A stretch of DNA of 6,087 bases from Bacteroidota bacterium. GTDB lineage: Bacteria > Bacteroidota > Bacteroidia > 2-12-FULL-35-15. The stretch covers positions 1 through 6,087 of the forward strand of contig JAHEYA010000158.1 in NCBI GenBank assembly GCA_023251855.1. The letters run 5' to 3'. The translations under genes were made by a program, and so were the position numbers. Shown one piece after another: positions 1 through 5,969 of the stretch (positions are counted from its first letter, which is position 1; each line of letters opens with the position of its first letter). The notes below the pieces were generated by a model. It saw only the letters and a list, made by a program, of their open reading frames with translations, did no database searches and was not told where the DNA came from.

Positions 1-10
1 GAATTAATTT

Positions 11-160
11 CAGGTCACTCCTACGGAGTTTCTATTTTTATATTTATTCTTTTCTACAAACAGGTCGCCCCTAACGGGACTGTTTAAAGCTCCATAGGAG
101 CGGACTGTTTGTAGAAAACAAATGACATTTCAATATTTAGCTCCAGAGGAGCGACCTGTT
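11..160. repeat. Symmetric cluster of four GGAGCGACCTGTT-type intergenic repeat units
   Basis: Four related units lie in the gene-free end of the window. Two read on the minus strand (cores 11-29 and 61-80) and two on the plus strand (cores 88-107 and 139-160). The plus-strand form is AGCTCC-nnn-GGAGCGACCTG, each with a small stem such as GCTCC/GGAGC at 89-93/97-101 and 140-144/148-152, and ACTCC/GGAGT at 17-21/25-29. The CAG or CTG ends are spaced about 50 bases apart on both sides (11 and 61; 105 and 156), so the cluster is a large imperfect palindrome centred near base 84. From general knowledge, similar short repeats are common between genes in Bacteroidota. I see no coding potential here; a short plus-strand reading frame starting at 122 only overlaps the repeat and the end of the decarboxylase gene. 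Confidence 0.75.
50..118. repeat. 14-bp perfect inverted repeat forming a long hairpin
   Basis: TTTTCTACAAACAG at 50-63 is the exact reverse complement of CTGTTTGTAGAAAA at 105-118. Pairing continues imperfectly inward, 65-73 against 95-103, with mismatches at 64/104 and 69/99 and one G-T pair. This gives arms of about 24 bases around a short loop. The structure joins the two inner repeat units of the cluster. It lies about 90-150 bases past the decarboxylase stop codon. It could end or protect that transcript, but no run of T follows on the minus strand, so a standard intrinsic terminator is not supported. Confidence 0.7.
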
Positions 161-204
161 GTGCAATTTGACGTACACCTAACACAGCGAAGAATATCCA
201 TCCA

Positions 205-2943
205 TTACTTTTTTGTTTTCGGTTTAACTTCATTAAAGTGCATTGCACCCATTGCTGATAGTGTATTTTTACGATTGAGTGCTTCCACAGTAAATACTTT
301 TAATCCGAGTTCAACACGGTAGCCATGAATTTCTTTTACGTCTAAAGCAATCATGAAACGAATGATCTCTTCACTTACAACCTGTCCGGGTACTAGTATT
401 GGAAACCCCGGTGGGTAAGGGATTACAAAAGATGTTGAAACTAATTCTCTGTTTTTTTTTAACTCACCCAAACATTCGCTAAGAGGAACATACTCACACA
501 TTTCTTCTTCGTAAGCCAGAAAAAAAGCTTCCCGCAAATTACCTCCGGGCACACCGGGTGAAGCTTGAAAAGACCGATGAAAATAGCTAAAATCGGGTAG
601 AGGAGGCACATCATTGATTAATGAATGAATGTGTTTTTTCGAAATTTCCGATTCTCTTTTATTTAATGAACGGTTGCTTTCATCAAGTTCATCGGCTATT
701 TGAAGCAATGCATTAATTAAAAAAGTTACACTGCCGCGTGTTGTTCCAATGTTAGTCATTAACAATACCGTGTTCCTTGAAGTTTTATTTACCTGAATAT
801 TAAAGCGATCCATCAAATACGCATTTTTGAATACATCGCCTGTTATTCCTGCTTTCCCAACTGATAGTGTAATTTTTGTGGGGTCTAAAACAAACTCATC
901 TTTTTCCCATGATTCTTCCATTCTGTTCCATCCTTCTTCCAGAGAATAATATTCATTTTGTCCACATTCACGGTATTCTTTTGGAATGATATCATCGACA
1001 GTAAGCACATGGAAATATTTATTTAGTTTAGGATGGTTATGTATTGTAGATCTTAATATCATTGCCATTTCAATGCTTTTCTCAACAAGTTCATATCCCT
1101 CCAGCTCCACTTGTCTGCGACCCACATCCATTGATGCTAAGATCTGATAGTTGGCTGAAGTGGTTGTATGTGTCATATATGCTTCCTGAAAATTATCCGC
1201 AACCCTGCGGCTGTACTCTTCATCCCAGATATGAATCATTGAACCTTGTCGAAAACATGAAAGTGTTTTATGTGTACTTTGAGTGGCATATACCCTGATC
1301 TTCACCTTTTCCGGATCAGGCATAGAAGGAATTTCATTTGGTTTTAATCCAGCAATATGCTTTTTGTATTTTGTTTTGTATTCGTCACTTCTGTATTTAT
1401 GAAATAACTTTTGTGCTACATACATTCCTGTACGCTGCTTGTAGGTGTATGTAAAACTTGCAAATGCAAACCAGGCTTCGTCCCACAAAAAAACCATATC
1501 TGGTTTTATTGCAAGAACTTCCTCCATCACTTTTTCAACATTGTATACCAATCCATCAAATGTGCAGTTGGTGAGCAAGAGCATTTTTACTTTATCTAAT
1601 CTACCAGCTTTGGCTAACGCGATAAGTTTTTCTTTGATTACTCTCAATGGTACAGCTCCATACATTGAATACTCTTCAATCGGGTATGAATCCAGGTATG
1701 CCGGAAATGCACCTGCTAATACTAATCCGTAGTGATGTGATTTATGACAATCCCTATCAACAAGTACCACTTCGCCTGGTTTTATTAATGCTTGCTGCAC
1801 AATTTTGTTTGCTGTAGATGTTCCATTAGTAACAAAAAATGTATGTTCAGCACCAAAAGCTTTTGCCGCTTTTTCCTGAGTTTTTTTAAGAGCCCCTTTA
1901 GGTTGTAAAAGAGAGTCCAGTCCTCCATTGGTTGCAGAAGTTTCGGCTAAAAAAACATTTCTACCATAAAAATTTCCAAAATCAGATACCCATCTCGACT
2001 TAAAAACGGAGTTTCCGCGTGAAATGGGCATGGCATGAAATACACTGATTGGTTTTTTACTGTACTCTGTTAGTGCACTAAAGAAGGGTGTTTCAAACCG
2101 TTCTTTAATTCCACTGATAATTGTTAAATGCAATTCCTGAAAATCCTCCATACGGTAAAATATACGTCTGAACGCTTTTAATGTAGAGTCTTCAAGATGA
2201 GTTAATGATGTATCTGTGATATAATAAATATCTAATTCCGGACGAAACTGATGAATGTATTTTCCCAAAAGAGGCCCTAAATCTGCATCTGTAACATTGG
2301 TCAGGTCAATCTTTAAAACATTCTGAATAAATGGCTTTATGAGTTTGGTAATGTTTGTGGATGAATGCAAAGGAGCATATCTGATGCAGGCTGCCTGTAT
2401 GTTATAATTAAAAAAAAGACAGATTAATGCATCCTGAAAGGACCGTTGTACAACAACATCGTAGGTTAAAGAACCTTGAGGATTTATCAGTTTTTTAATT
2501 TTATTTTTCAGCCCGGCTTCATCTTCAACAGGCATATCTTCAACATACAGTACTTCAAAATAATTTTTTTTAGCACTTCCTGAAAGTTTATCTTTTTTGC
2601 CTTCACTTACTCCACCACCATTGAGCTTTTCATTCAATAATTCAGGATGAGTCCTGTAATTATCACTTACCAACAACGAAACAATTTCGGCAACATGATT
2701 ACTTACAGCTTTTAATTCTCGCTTTTTTACTGCTTTGATAATACTGGTAACAAGTGCAGAACCAGGGAAGGAAAAATAGTATTCAATGCTCAATAAATTT
2801 TGAAGAACATCATTTAGCTCATCCAATTGTTTATCAAACTCTTTATCATCAAAGTGAATACGAGTGATCTGACTGCTTTTTTCTTTCAGCTCGTTCCACA
2901 GATCAATCCGTAATTGATTGATGTTATAATGTTTTGAGTTCAT
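205..2943 (-). CDS. Large Orn/Lys/Arg-type PLP-dependent decarboxylase
   Basis: A 912-residue enzyme of the fold-type I basic amino acid decarboxylase family (AdiA/LdcI/SpeF relatives), probably cytoplasmic, removing the carboxyl group of arginine, lysine or ornithine. Visible motifs: VTNGTSTANK at 371-380 (phosphate-binding region), the aspartate of WDEAWF at D488 (pairs with the PLP ring nitrogen), and STHK with the Schiff-base lysine at K559, followed by the QGSMIH sequence typical of the family. The C-terminal domain carries IPYPPGFPILVPG from 841. Residues about 128-190 resemble the receiver-like wing domain (VLYVEDMP, then DALICLFF), preceded by about 125 helical, charged residues. The protein is longer than AdiA (about 755 residues), and the usual PGHxGG motif is replaced by FHAMPISRG at 302-310. 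Substrate therefore cannot be assigned. The ATG at 2943 is preceded by AAAGAAAA. The VOC gene lies 92 bp upstream in the same orientation. Confidence 0.93.
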   Translation of the reverse strand: MNSKHYNINQLRIDLWNELKEKSSQITRIHFDDKEFDKQLDELNDVLQNLLSIEYYFSFPGSALVTSIIKAVKKRELKAVSNHVAEIVSLLVSDNYRTHPELLNEKLNGGGVSEGKKDKLSGSAKKNYFEVLYVEDMPVEDEAGLKNKIKKLINPQGSLTYDVVVQRSFQDALICLFFNYNIQAACIRYAPLHSSTNITKLIKPFIQNVLKIDLTNVTDADLGPLLGKYIHQFRPELDIYYITDTSLTHLEDSTLKAFRRIFYRMEDFQELHLTIISGIKERFETPFFSALTEYSKKPISVFHAMPISRGNSVFKSRWVSDFGNFYGRNVFLAETSATNGGLDSLLQPKGALKKTQEKAAKAFGAEHTFFVTNGTSTANKIVQQALIKPGEVVLVDRDCHKSHHYGLVLAGAFPAYLDSYPIEEYSMYGAVPLRVIKEKLIALAKAGRLDKVKMLLLTNCTFDGLVYNVEKVMEEVLAIKPDMVFLWDEAWFAFASFTYTYKQRTGMYVAQKLFHKYRSDEYKTKYKKHIAGLKPNEIPSMPDPEKVKIRVYATQSTHKTLSCFRQGSMIHIWDEEYSRRVADNFQEAYMTHTTTSANYQILASMDVGRRQVELEGYELVEKSIEMAMILRSTIHNHPKLNKYFHVLTVDDIIPKEYRECGQNEYYSLEEGWNRMEESWEKDEFVLDPTKITLSVGKAGITGDVFKNAYLMDRFNIQVNKTSRNTVLLMTNIGTTRGSVTFLINALLQIADELDESNRSLNKRESEISKKHIHSLINDVPPLPDFSYFHRSFQASPGVPGGNLREAFFLAYEEEMCEYVPLSECLGELKKNRELVSTSFVIPYPPGFPILVPGQVVSEEIIRFMIALDVKEIHGYRVELGLKVFTVEALNRKNTLSAMGAMHFNEVKPKTKK

Positions 2944-2949
2944 TTTTCT

Positions 2950-3035
2950 TTAGTATTGAGATGTGAGATATGAGACATGAGAGCTGATTTATGAAGTTAT
3001 TATCTCAATACTCATATCTGGTGTCTCACATCTAC
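2950..3035. repeat. Two inverted blocks of TGAGAnn heptamer repeats
   Basis: The gap between the VOC and decarboxylase genes is almost entirely built of 7-base units. The left block, 2950-2984, reads TTAGTAT, TGAGATG, TGAGATA, TGAGACA, TGAGAGC. After a 16-base spacer (2985-3000) the right block, 3001-3035, reads TATCTCA, ATACTCA, TATCTGG, TGTCTCA, CATCTAC, which are the same units on the other strand. The two blocks can pair imperfectly into a hairpin in the transcript that would join the two genes. The right block ends exactly beside the VOC stop codon. A role in transcript processing, attenuation or partial termination is possible but unproven. Confidence 0.8.
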
Positions 3036-3473
3036 TTAATGTTTAGAATGCAACGCAAGCCTGTTTCCTTCCGAATCGATAAACAAAGCAAAATAGCCTG
3101 CTGTTTCGCTCAAAAAGGATTTTTCCATTACCACTCTTCCACCAGCCTCATTCACTTTCGATAAAACAGTATTGAGATCATCGCCACCATTCAAATAAAT
3201 TAATGGCCCTACTTCACTAGGTACACAACCATGCCCGGTAACTATTGCACCTCCAATGCCATTTTCCGCAGGAAAAAATCCCATTGAAAACCCGTTCAAC
3301 TCAACAGTTGTAATTTCAATTCCATAGATATAATTATAAAATGCAACTGATCGATAATGGTTGTATGCAGGGATCTCGAACCAGGTCACAAAATTTTTAA
3401 ACACCGATTGCTCTTTCAGTTTTTGTAAATTGGCTTCTTTTATTTTATTTTTTAAATTTACCGTTGATCCCAT
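3036..3473 (-). CDS. VOC (glyoxalase/bleomycin-resistance-like) family protein
   Basis: A 145-residue protein with one complete vicinal-oxygen-chelate module. Family hallmarks: FVTWFEIPA at 28-36 opening the first beta-alpha unit (E33 is a likely metal-side residue), FYNYIYGIE, then GPLIYLNGGDDLNTVLSKVNEAGG in the middle, and the closing GYFALFIDSEGNRLALHS segment. Such proteins bind a divalent metal and act as dimers on diverse substrates, so no reaction can be named. The chosen ATG at 3473 leaves 27 lysine-rich residues before the fold; a GTG at codon 24 would give 122 residues, closer to a bare VOC domain. No other ATG precedes the fold. It lies upstream of the decarboxylase in the same orientation, and divergently from the transporter fusion. 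Two TAnnTTTG-like boxes lie upstream on the minus strand. Confidence 0.88.
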   Translation of the reverse strand: MGSTVNLKNKIKEANLQKLKEQSVFKNFVTWFEIPAYNHYRSVAFYNYIYGIEITTVELNGFSMGFFPAENGIGGAIVTGHGCVPSEVGPLIYLNGGDDLNTVLSKVNEAGGRVVMEKSFLSETAGYFALFIDSEGNRLALHSKH

Positions 3474-3522
3474 AGCCCTTTTGATAATTTTATTTTTAAA
3501 AATACATATTTTATTGGTATCT

Positions 3523-3530
3523 CAAAAATA
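3523..3530 (-). promoter_or_regulatory. Candidate -7 box for the VOC gene (proximal)
   Basis: On the minus strand this reads TATTTTTG, an exact fit to the Bacteroidota -7 consensus TAnnTTTG, 50 bases before the VOC ATG. No TTG sits at the expected -33 distance, and the region is very AT-rich, so a chance match is quite possible. Confidence 0.3.
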
Positions 3531-3538
3531 ATTAACCT

Positions 3539-3546
3539 CAAATATA
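3539..3546 (-). promoter_or_regulatory. Candidate -7 box for the VOC gene (distal)
   Basis: On the minus strand this reads TATATTTG, also an exact TAnnTTTG match. The nearest upstream TTG on that strand (3574-3576, inside the palindrome) is 27 bases away, longer than usual. If this box is used, the palindrome at 3563-3581 would overlap the -33 region and could act as an operator. Confidence 0.3.
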
Positions 3547-3562
3547 ATAAGATAATAACAGC

Positions 3563-3581
3563 ATTAATTGTTTCAATTAAT
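3563..3581. promoter_or_regulatory. Perfect 8-3-8 palindrome, possible operator
   Basis: ATTAATTG at 3563-3570 and CAATTAAT at 3574-3581 are exact reverse complements separated by TTT. The site is near the middle of the divergent intergenic region between the VOC gene and the transporter fusion, where a dimeric regulator could affect both. No regulator gene is in the window, and AT-rich palindromes also arise by chance. Confidence 0.35.
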
Positions 3582-3606
3582 TAAACTATTGCTTCAAATA
3601 AATCTT

Positions 3607-3614
3607 TAAATTTA
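3607..3614 (+). promoter_or_regulatory. Weak candidate -7 box for the transporter fusion
   Basis: TAAATTTA matches TAnnTTTG at seven of eight positions. The nearest upstream TTG (3589-3591) is only 15 bases away, shorter than the usual spacing. If it is real, transcription would begin near 3621, at the base of the hairpin described next. Low certainty. Confidence 0.2.
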
Positions 3615-3621
3615 GCGCCAT

Positions 3622-3667
3622 AATTAATTCAACTCCGATTCTAAAAATGAGGGGTTGAATTATAATT
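3622..3667 (+). promoter_or_regulatory. Leader hairpin just before the TTG start
   Basis: AATTCAACTCC at 3626-3636 pairs with GGGGTTGAATT at 3651-3661: 11 pairs including one G-T pair, with a 14-base loop. AATT at 3622-3625 can add four more pairs with AATT at 3664-3667 across a two-base bulge. The stem ends about 12 bases before the start codon of the transporter fusion and has no following T run, so it looks more like a leader structure than a terminator. It could stabilise the mRNA or control access to the weak TTG start; it could also be half of an operator-like palindrome. Confidence 0.45.
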
Positions 3668-3678
3668 GAAAATATATT

Positions 3679-5895
3679 TTGAATACGCTAACTGAAAAAA
3701 TCAAAAAAAATTATTGGCTGCAATCTGTTCTGAACAGCTATAGTCTGATGTTTTTTTCGTTAGACAATTTTTTTGCGGTTGTCATTTTAACTGTAACCTT
3801 TTTTTCTCCTTTTATTGGATTATCGGGCTTATTAGCAATAATTCTGATTAATCTACTTGCCTATTTTATCGGGTTTAACAGGGACGAAATAGAAAAAGGA
3901 CTTTTTGGTTTCAATGCTTTGTTTCTCGGTCTGGTTTTGGGTTATGAATATTCATTCAATCAAACTTTTATTGTTTTATTTATTACTGGTGTTCTTATTC
4001 TATTGTTAATCACGGTATGGCTCAAAGGCTTGTTTATGTTATATAGCATCCCTTTTTTATCATTTCCTTTTGTAATTGCCTATTGGATTATATCATTAGC
4101 AGCAACTAACCTTAGCAATGTTTATTTAGACCAAGAGCATATTTATGTGGTAAATGAATTTACACGAAATCAATCTTCAGCATTTTATCAGTTCATTCAT
4201 TCTCTCGACAATATTGACATTTTTCCATTTGTATTAATTTATTTTAAAACCCTTGCCGGAACTTTTTTTCAAACCAGTGTTCTGGGTGGTATCTTAATTG
4301 CATTGGGTTTACTCTATTTTTCCCGGATTGCCTTTTCTTTGAGCCTTATCGGCTTTATGTCTGCTTATGTTTTCTATTCCCTGTTTGGGGCAGATGCGAA
4401 TGATTTAAATTATTATTTACTTGGATCCAACTTCATTTTTCTGGCAATTGCTATCGGTTGCTTTTTTATTATTCCCAATGTATACAGCTATCTTACTGTG
4501 ATCATTCTTATACCGGTGTTGATGTTGGTATCGTTATCATTTGGTAAAATGTTAGCTGTTTTTCAACTGAAAGGATATACTTTCTCATTTAGTGTGGTAT
4601 GTAGCGCATTTCTTTTTTCATTGAATCAGCGCTGGTTTCAAAAGTATTTGCAGGTAATAACCATTCAGTATTTTTCAGCAGAAAAAACGATCTATAAATA
4701 TTTAAATTCTGTACAACGCTTTAAAAATGAGCATCTTTATAAACTTATACTTCCATTTGCAGGGGAATGGAATGTAAGTCAGGGTTATGATGGGAAAATA
4801 ACACATCTTGGCGATTGGAGCAAAGCCCTTGATTTTGTTATTGTTGATTCAAAATCAAACAGCTATCGTGAGCCATCAGGCTATAGGGAAGGTATTTCAA
4901 GAGAAAGTTTTTACTGTTATAACAAGGAAATTTATGCTCCATTTGATGGTTATGTATATGATATCATTAATACCGTTGAAGACAATGATGTTGGAGATGT
5001 CGATACAGAGCACAATTGGGGCAATACCATTATTCTCAATCATCTAAACGGGCTGTATTCACAAATAAGCCATATTAAAAAAGATTCTTTTAATGTGTTT
5101 ATTGGGCAATACCTGTACAAAGGGATGTTTATTGCAACCTGCGGAAACTCTGGTCGTTCACCAGAACCACATATTCATTTTCAATTACAAACCCTACCTA
5201 CTTTTGGTGCAAAAACATTTGCATATCCGATCTCTTACTTTATTGAACGGGTAGGACAAGAAAAAATATTGAGGATCTCAGAAGTGCCCAAAGAGGGCGC
5301 ATTTATTAGTAATGTGCTGGTAAATGAATTATTAACACTTAGTTTCTCCTTCTTTCCCGGACAAAAAATTACTTTTCAAAAAGAAAATACCGGAACTAAC
5401 ATTAACTGGGAAGTGCTTACAGATGCATGGAACAGAACTTATGTTTATTGTACTGAAAGTAAATCGTATGCTTATTTTATTAATGATGGAGTGATGTTAT
5501 ATTTTACCGATTTTGAAGGGGATCGAAAATCATTATTGTTCCTATTTTATTTGGCTGCTTATCGCCAATTGCTCGGCTATTATGAGAATATTAAGATACA
5601 AGATAATGTTCCTTTGATTCATTTCAATAGTAAATTACTTCAGTTTTTTCAGGATTTTGTAGCTCCTTTTTATTTGTTCACAAAAACAAACCATACATCT
5701 ACATTCACTTATGCCGATAATATATATGCACCACAAAAATTGAGCATTCGTACGGAAATCGAAACCAAACTAATAAATTATACATTTAAAAAAGTTAATT
5801 TTGAACTCGAATTAAAGGATAATAAAATAAACCGTTTTATTATTCATACTAAAAATAAAATAGAATCATATGTGTGTACACATTATGGTTACTGA
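3679..5895 (+). CDS. Urea-transporter-like membrane domain fused to M23 metallopeptidase
   Basis: A 738-residue fusion. Residues about 20-315 are strongly hydrophobic (about ten membrane segments) and resemble the urea transporter (UT) family: GLFGFNALFLGLVLG at 74-88, IPFLSFPFVIAYW at 124-136, and a second related half from about 176. Residues about 355-505 are an M23 (LytM-like) peptidase domain: H376 and D385 in HLGDWSKALDF, H465 in SQISH, and H498/H500 in PEPHIHF supply the expected zinc-binding and catalytic residues. Residues about 530-738 form a beta-rich region I do not recognise. The start is TTG (3679): a stop lies four codons upstream, and the next ATG (codon 24) would cut into the first conserved membrane segment. 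It is divergent from the VOC gene, with the exported-protein gene 74 bp downstream. The substrate of the channel and the target of the peptidase are unknown; urea is a family-based guess. Confidence 0.85.
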   Translation: MNTLTEKIKKNYWLQSVLNSYSLMFFSLDNFFAVVILTVTFFSPFIGLSGLLAIILINLLAYFIGFNRDEIEKGLFGFNALFLGLVLGYEYSFNQTFIVLFITGVLILLLITVWLKGLFMLYSIPFLSFPFVIAYWIISLAATNLSNVYLDQEHIYVVNEFTRNQSSAFYQFIHSLDNIDIFPFVLIYFKTLAGTFFQTSVLGGILIALGLLYFSRIAFSLSLIGFMSAYVFYSLFGADANDLNYYLLGSNFIFLAIAIGCFFIIPNVYSYLTVIILIPVLMLVSLSFGKMLAVFQLKGYTFSFSVVCSAFLFSLNQRWFQKYLQVITIQYFSAEKTIYKYLNSVQRFKNEHLYKLILPFAGEWNVSQGYDGKITHLGDWSKALDFVIVDSKSNSYREPSGYREGISRESFYCYNKEIYAPFDGYVYDIINTVEDNDVGDVDTEHNWGNTIILNHLNGLYSQISHIKKDSFNVFIGQYLYKGMFIATCGNSGRSPEPHIHFQLQTLPTFGAKTFAYPISYFIERVGQEKILRISEVPKEGAFISNVLVNELLTLSFSFFPGQKITFQKENTGTNINWEVLTDAWNRTYVYCTESKSYAYFINDGVMLYFTDFEGDRKSLLFLFYLAAYRQLLGYYENIKIQDNVPLIHFNSKLLQFFQDFVAPFYLFTKTNHTSTFTYADNIYAPQKLSIRTEIETKLINYTFKKVNFELELKDNKINRFIIHTKNKIESYVCTHYGY

Positions 5896-5969
5896 GTTTT
5901 TAGATTATTAATTAAAAAAATCGTTTAAATTCAACCATTAATATCCAATTAACTTAACAACGTAAACAA

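Noticed and set aside
50..118. Intrinsic terminator of the decarboxylase gene
   Set aside because: The stem is strong, but no T run follows it on the minus strand, and the same sequence belongs to a repeat family.
11..160. CRISPR array
   Set aside because: The units are in mixed orientation, only four in number and imperfect, with no regular unique spacers and no cas genes.
122..322. Short plus-strand reading frame (66 codons)
   Set aside because: It starts inside the repeat cluster and runs antisense over the end of the decarboxylase gene. The product resembles no protein type I know and has no leader.
1062..1732. Three plus-strand reading frames of 62-95 codons
   Set aside because: All lie antisense within the well-supported decarboxylase gene, rich in Cys/Pro/Ser as expected of shadow frames.
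3748..3750. ATG at codon 24 as the true start of the transporter fusion
   Set aside because: It would remove SVLNSYSLM and cut into the first UT-like segment. The TTG at 3679 keeps the conserved N-terminus and is the first usual start after the upstream stop.
4808..5047. Plus-strand frame of 79 codons inside the peptidase domain
   Set aside because: It overlaps the M23 domain in another frame, and the M23 motifs are clear in the main frame.
5896..5969. Terminator between the fusion and the exported-protein gene
   Set aside because: There are T and A runs around 5897-5927 but no GC-containing stem, so no terminator can be supported.
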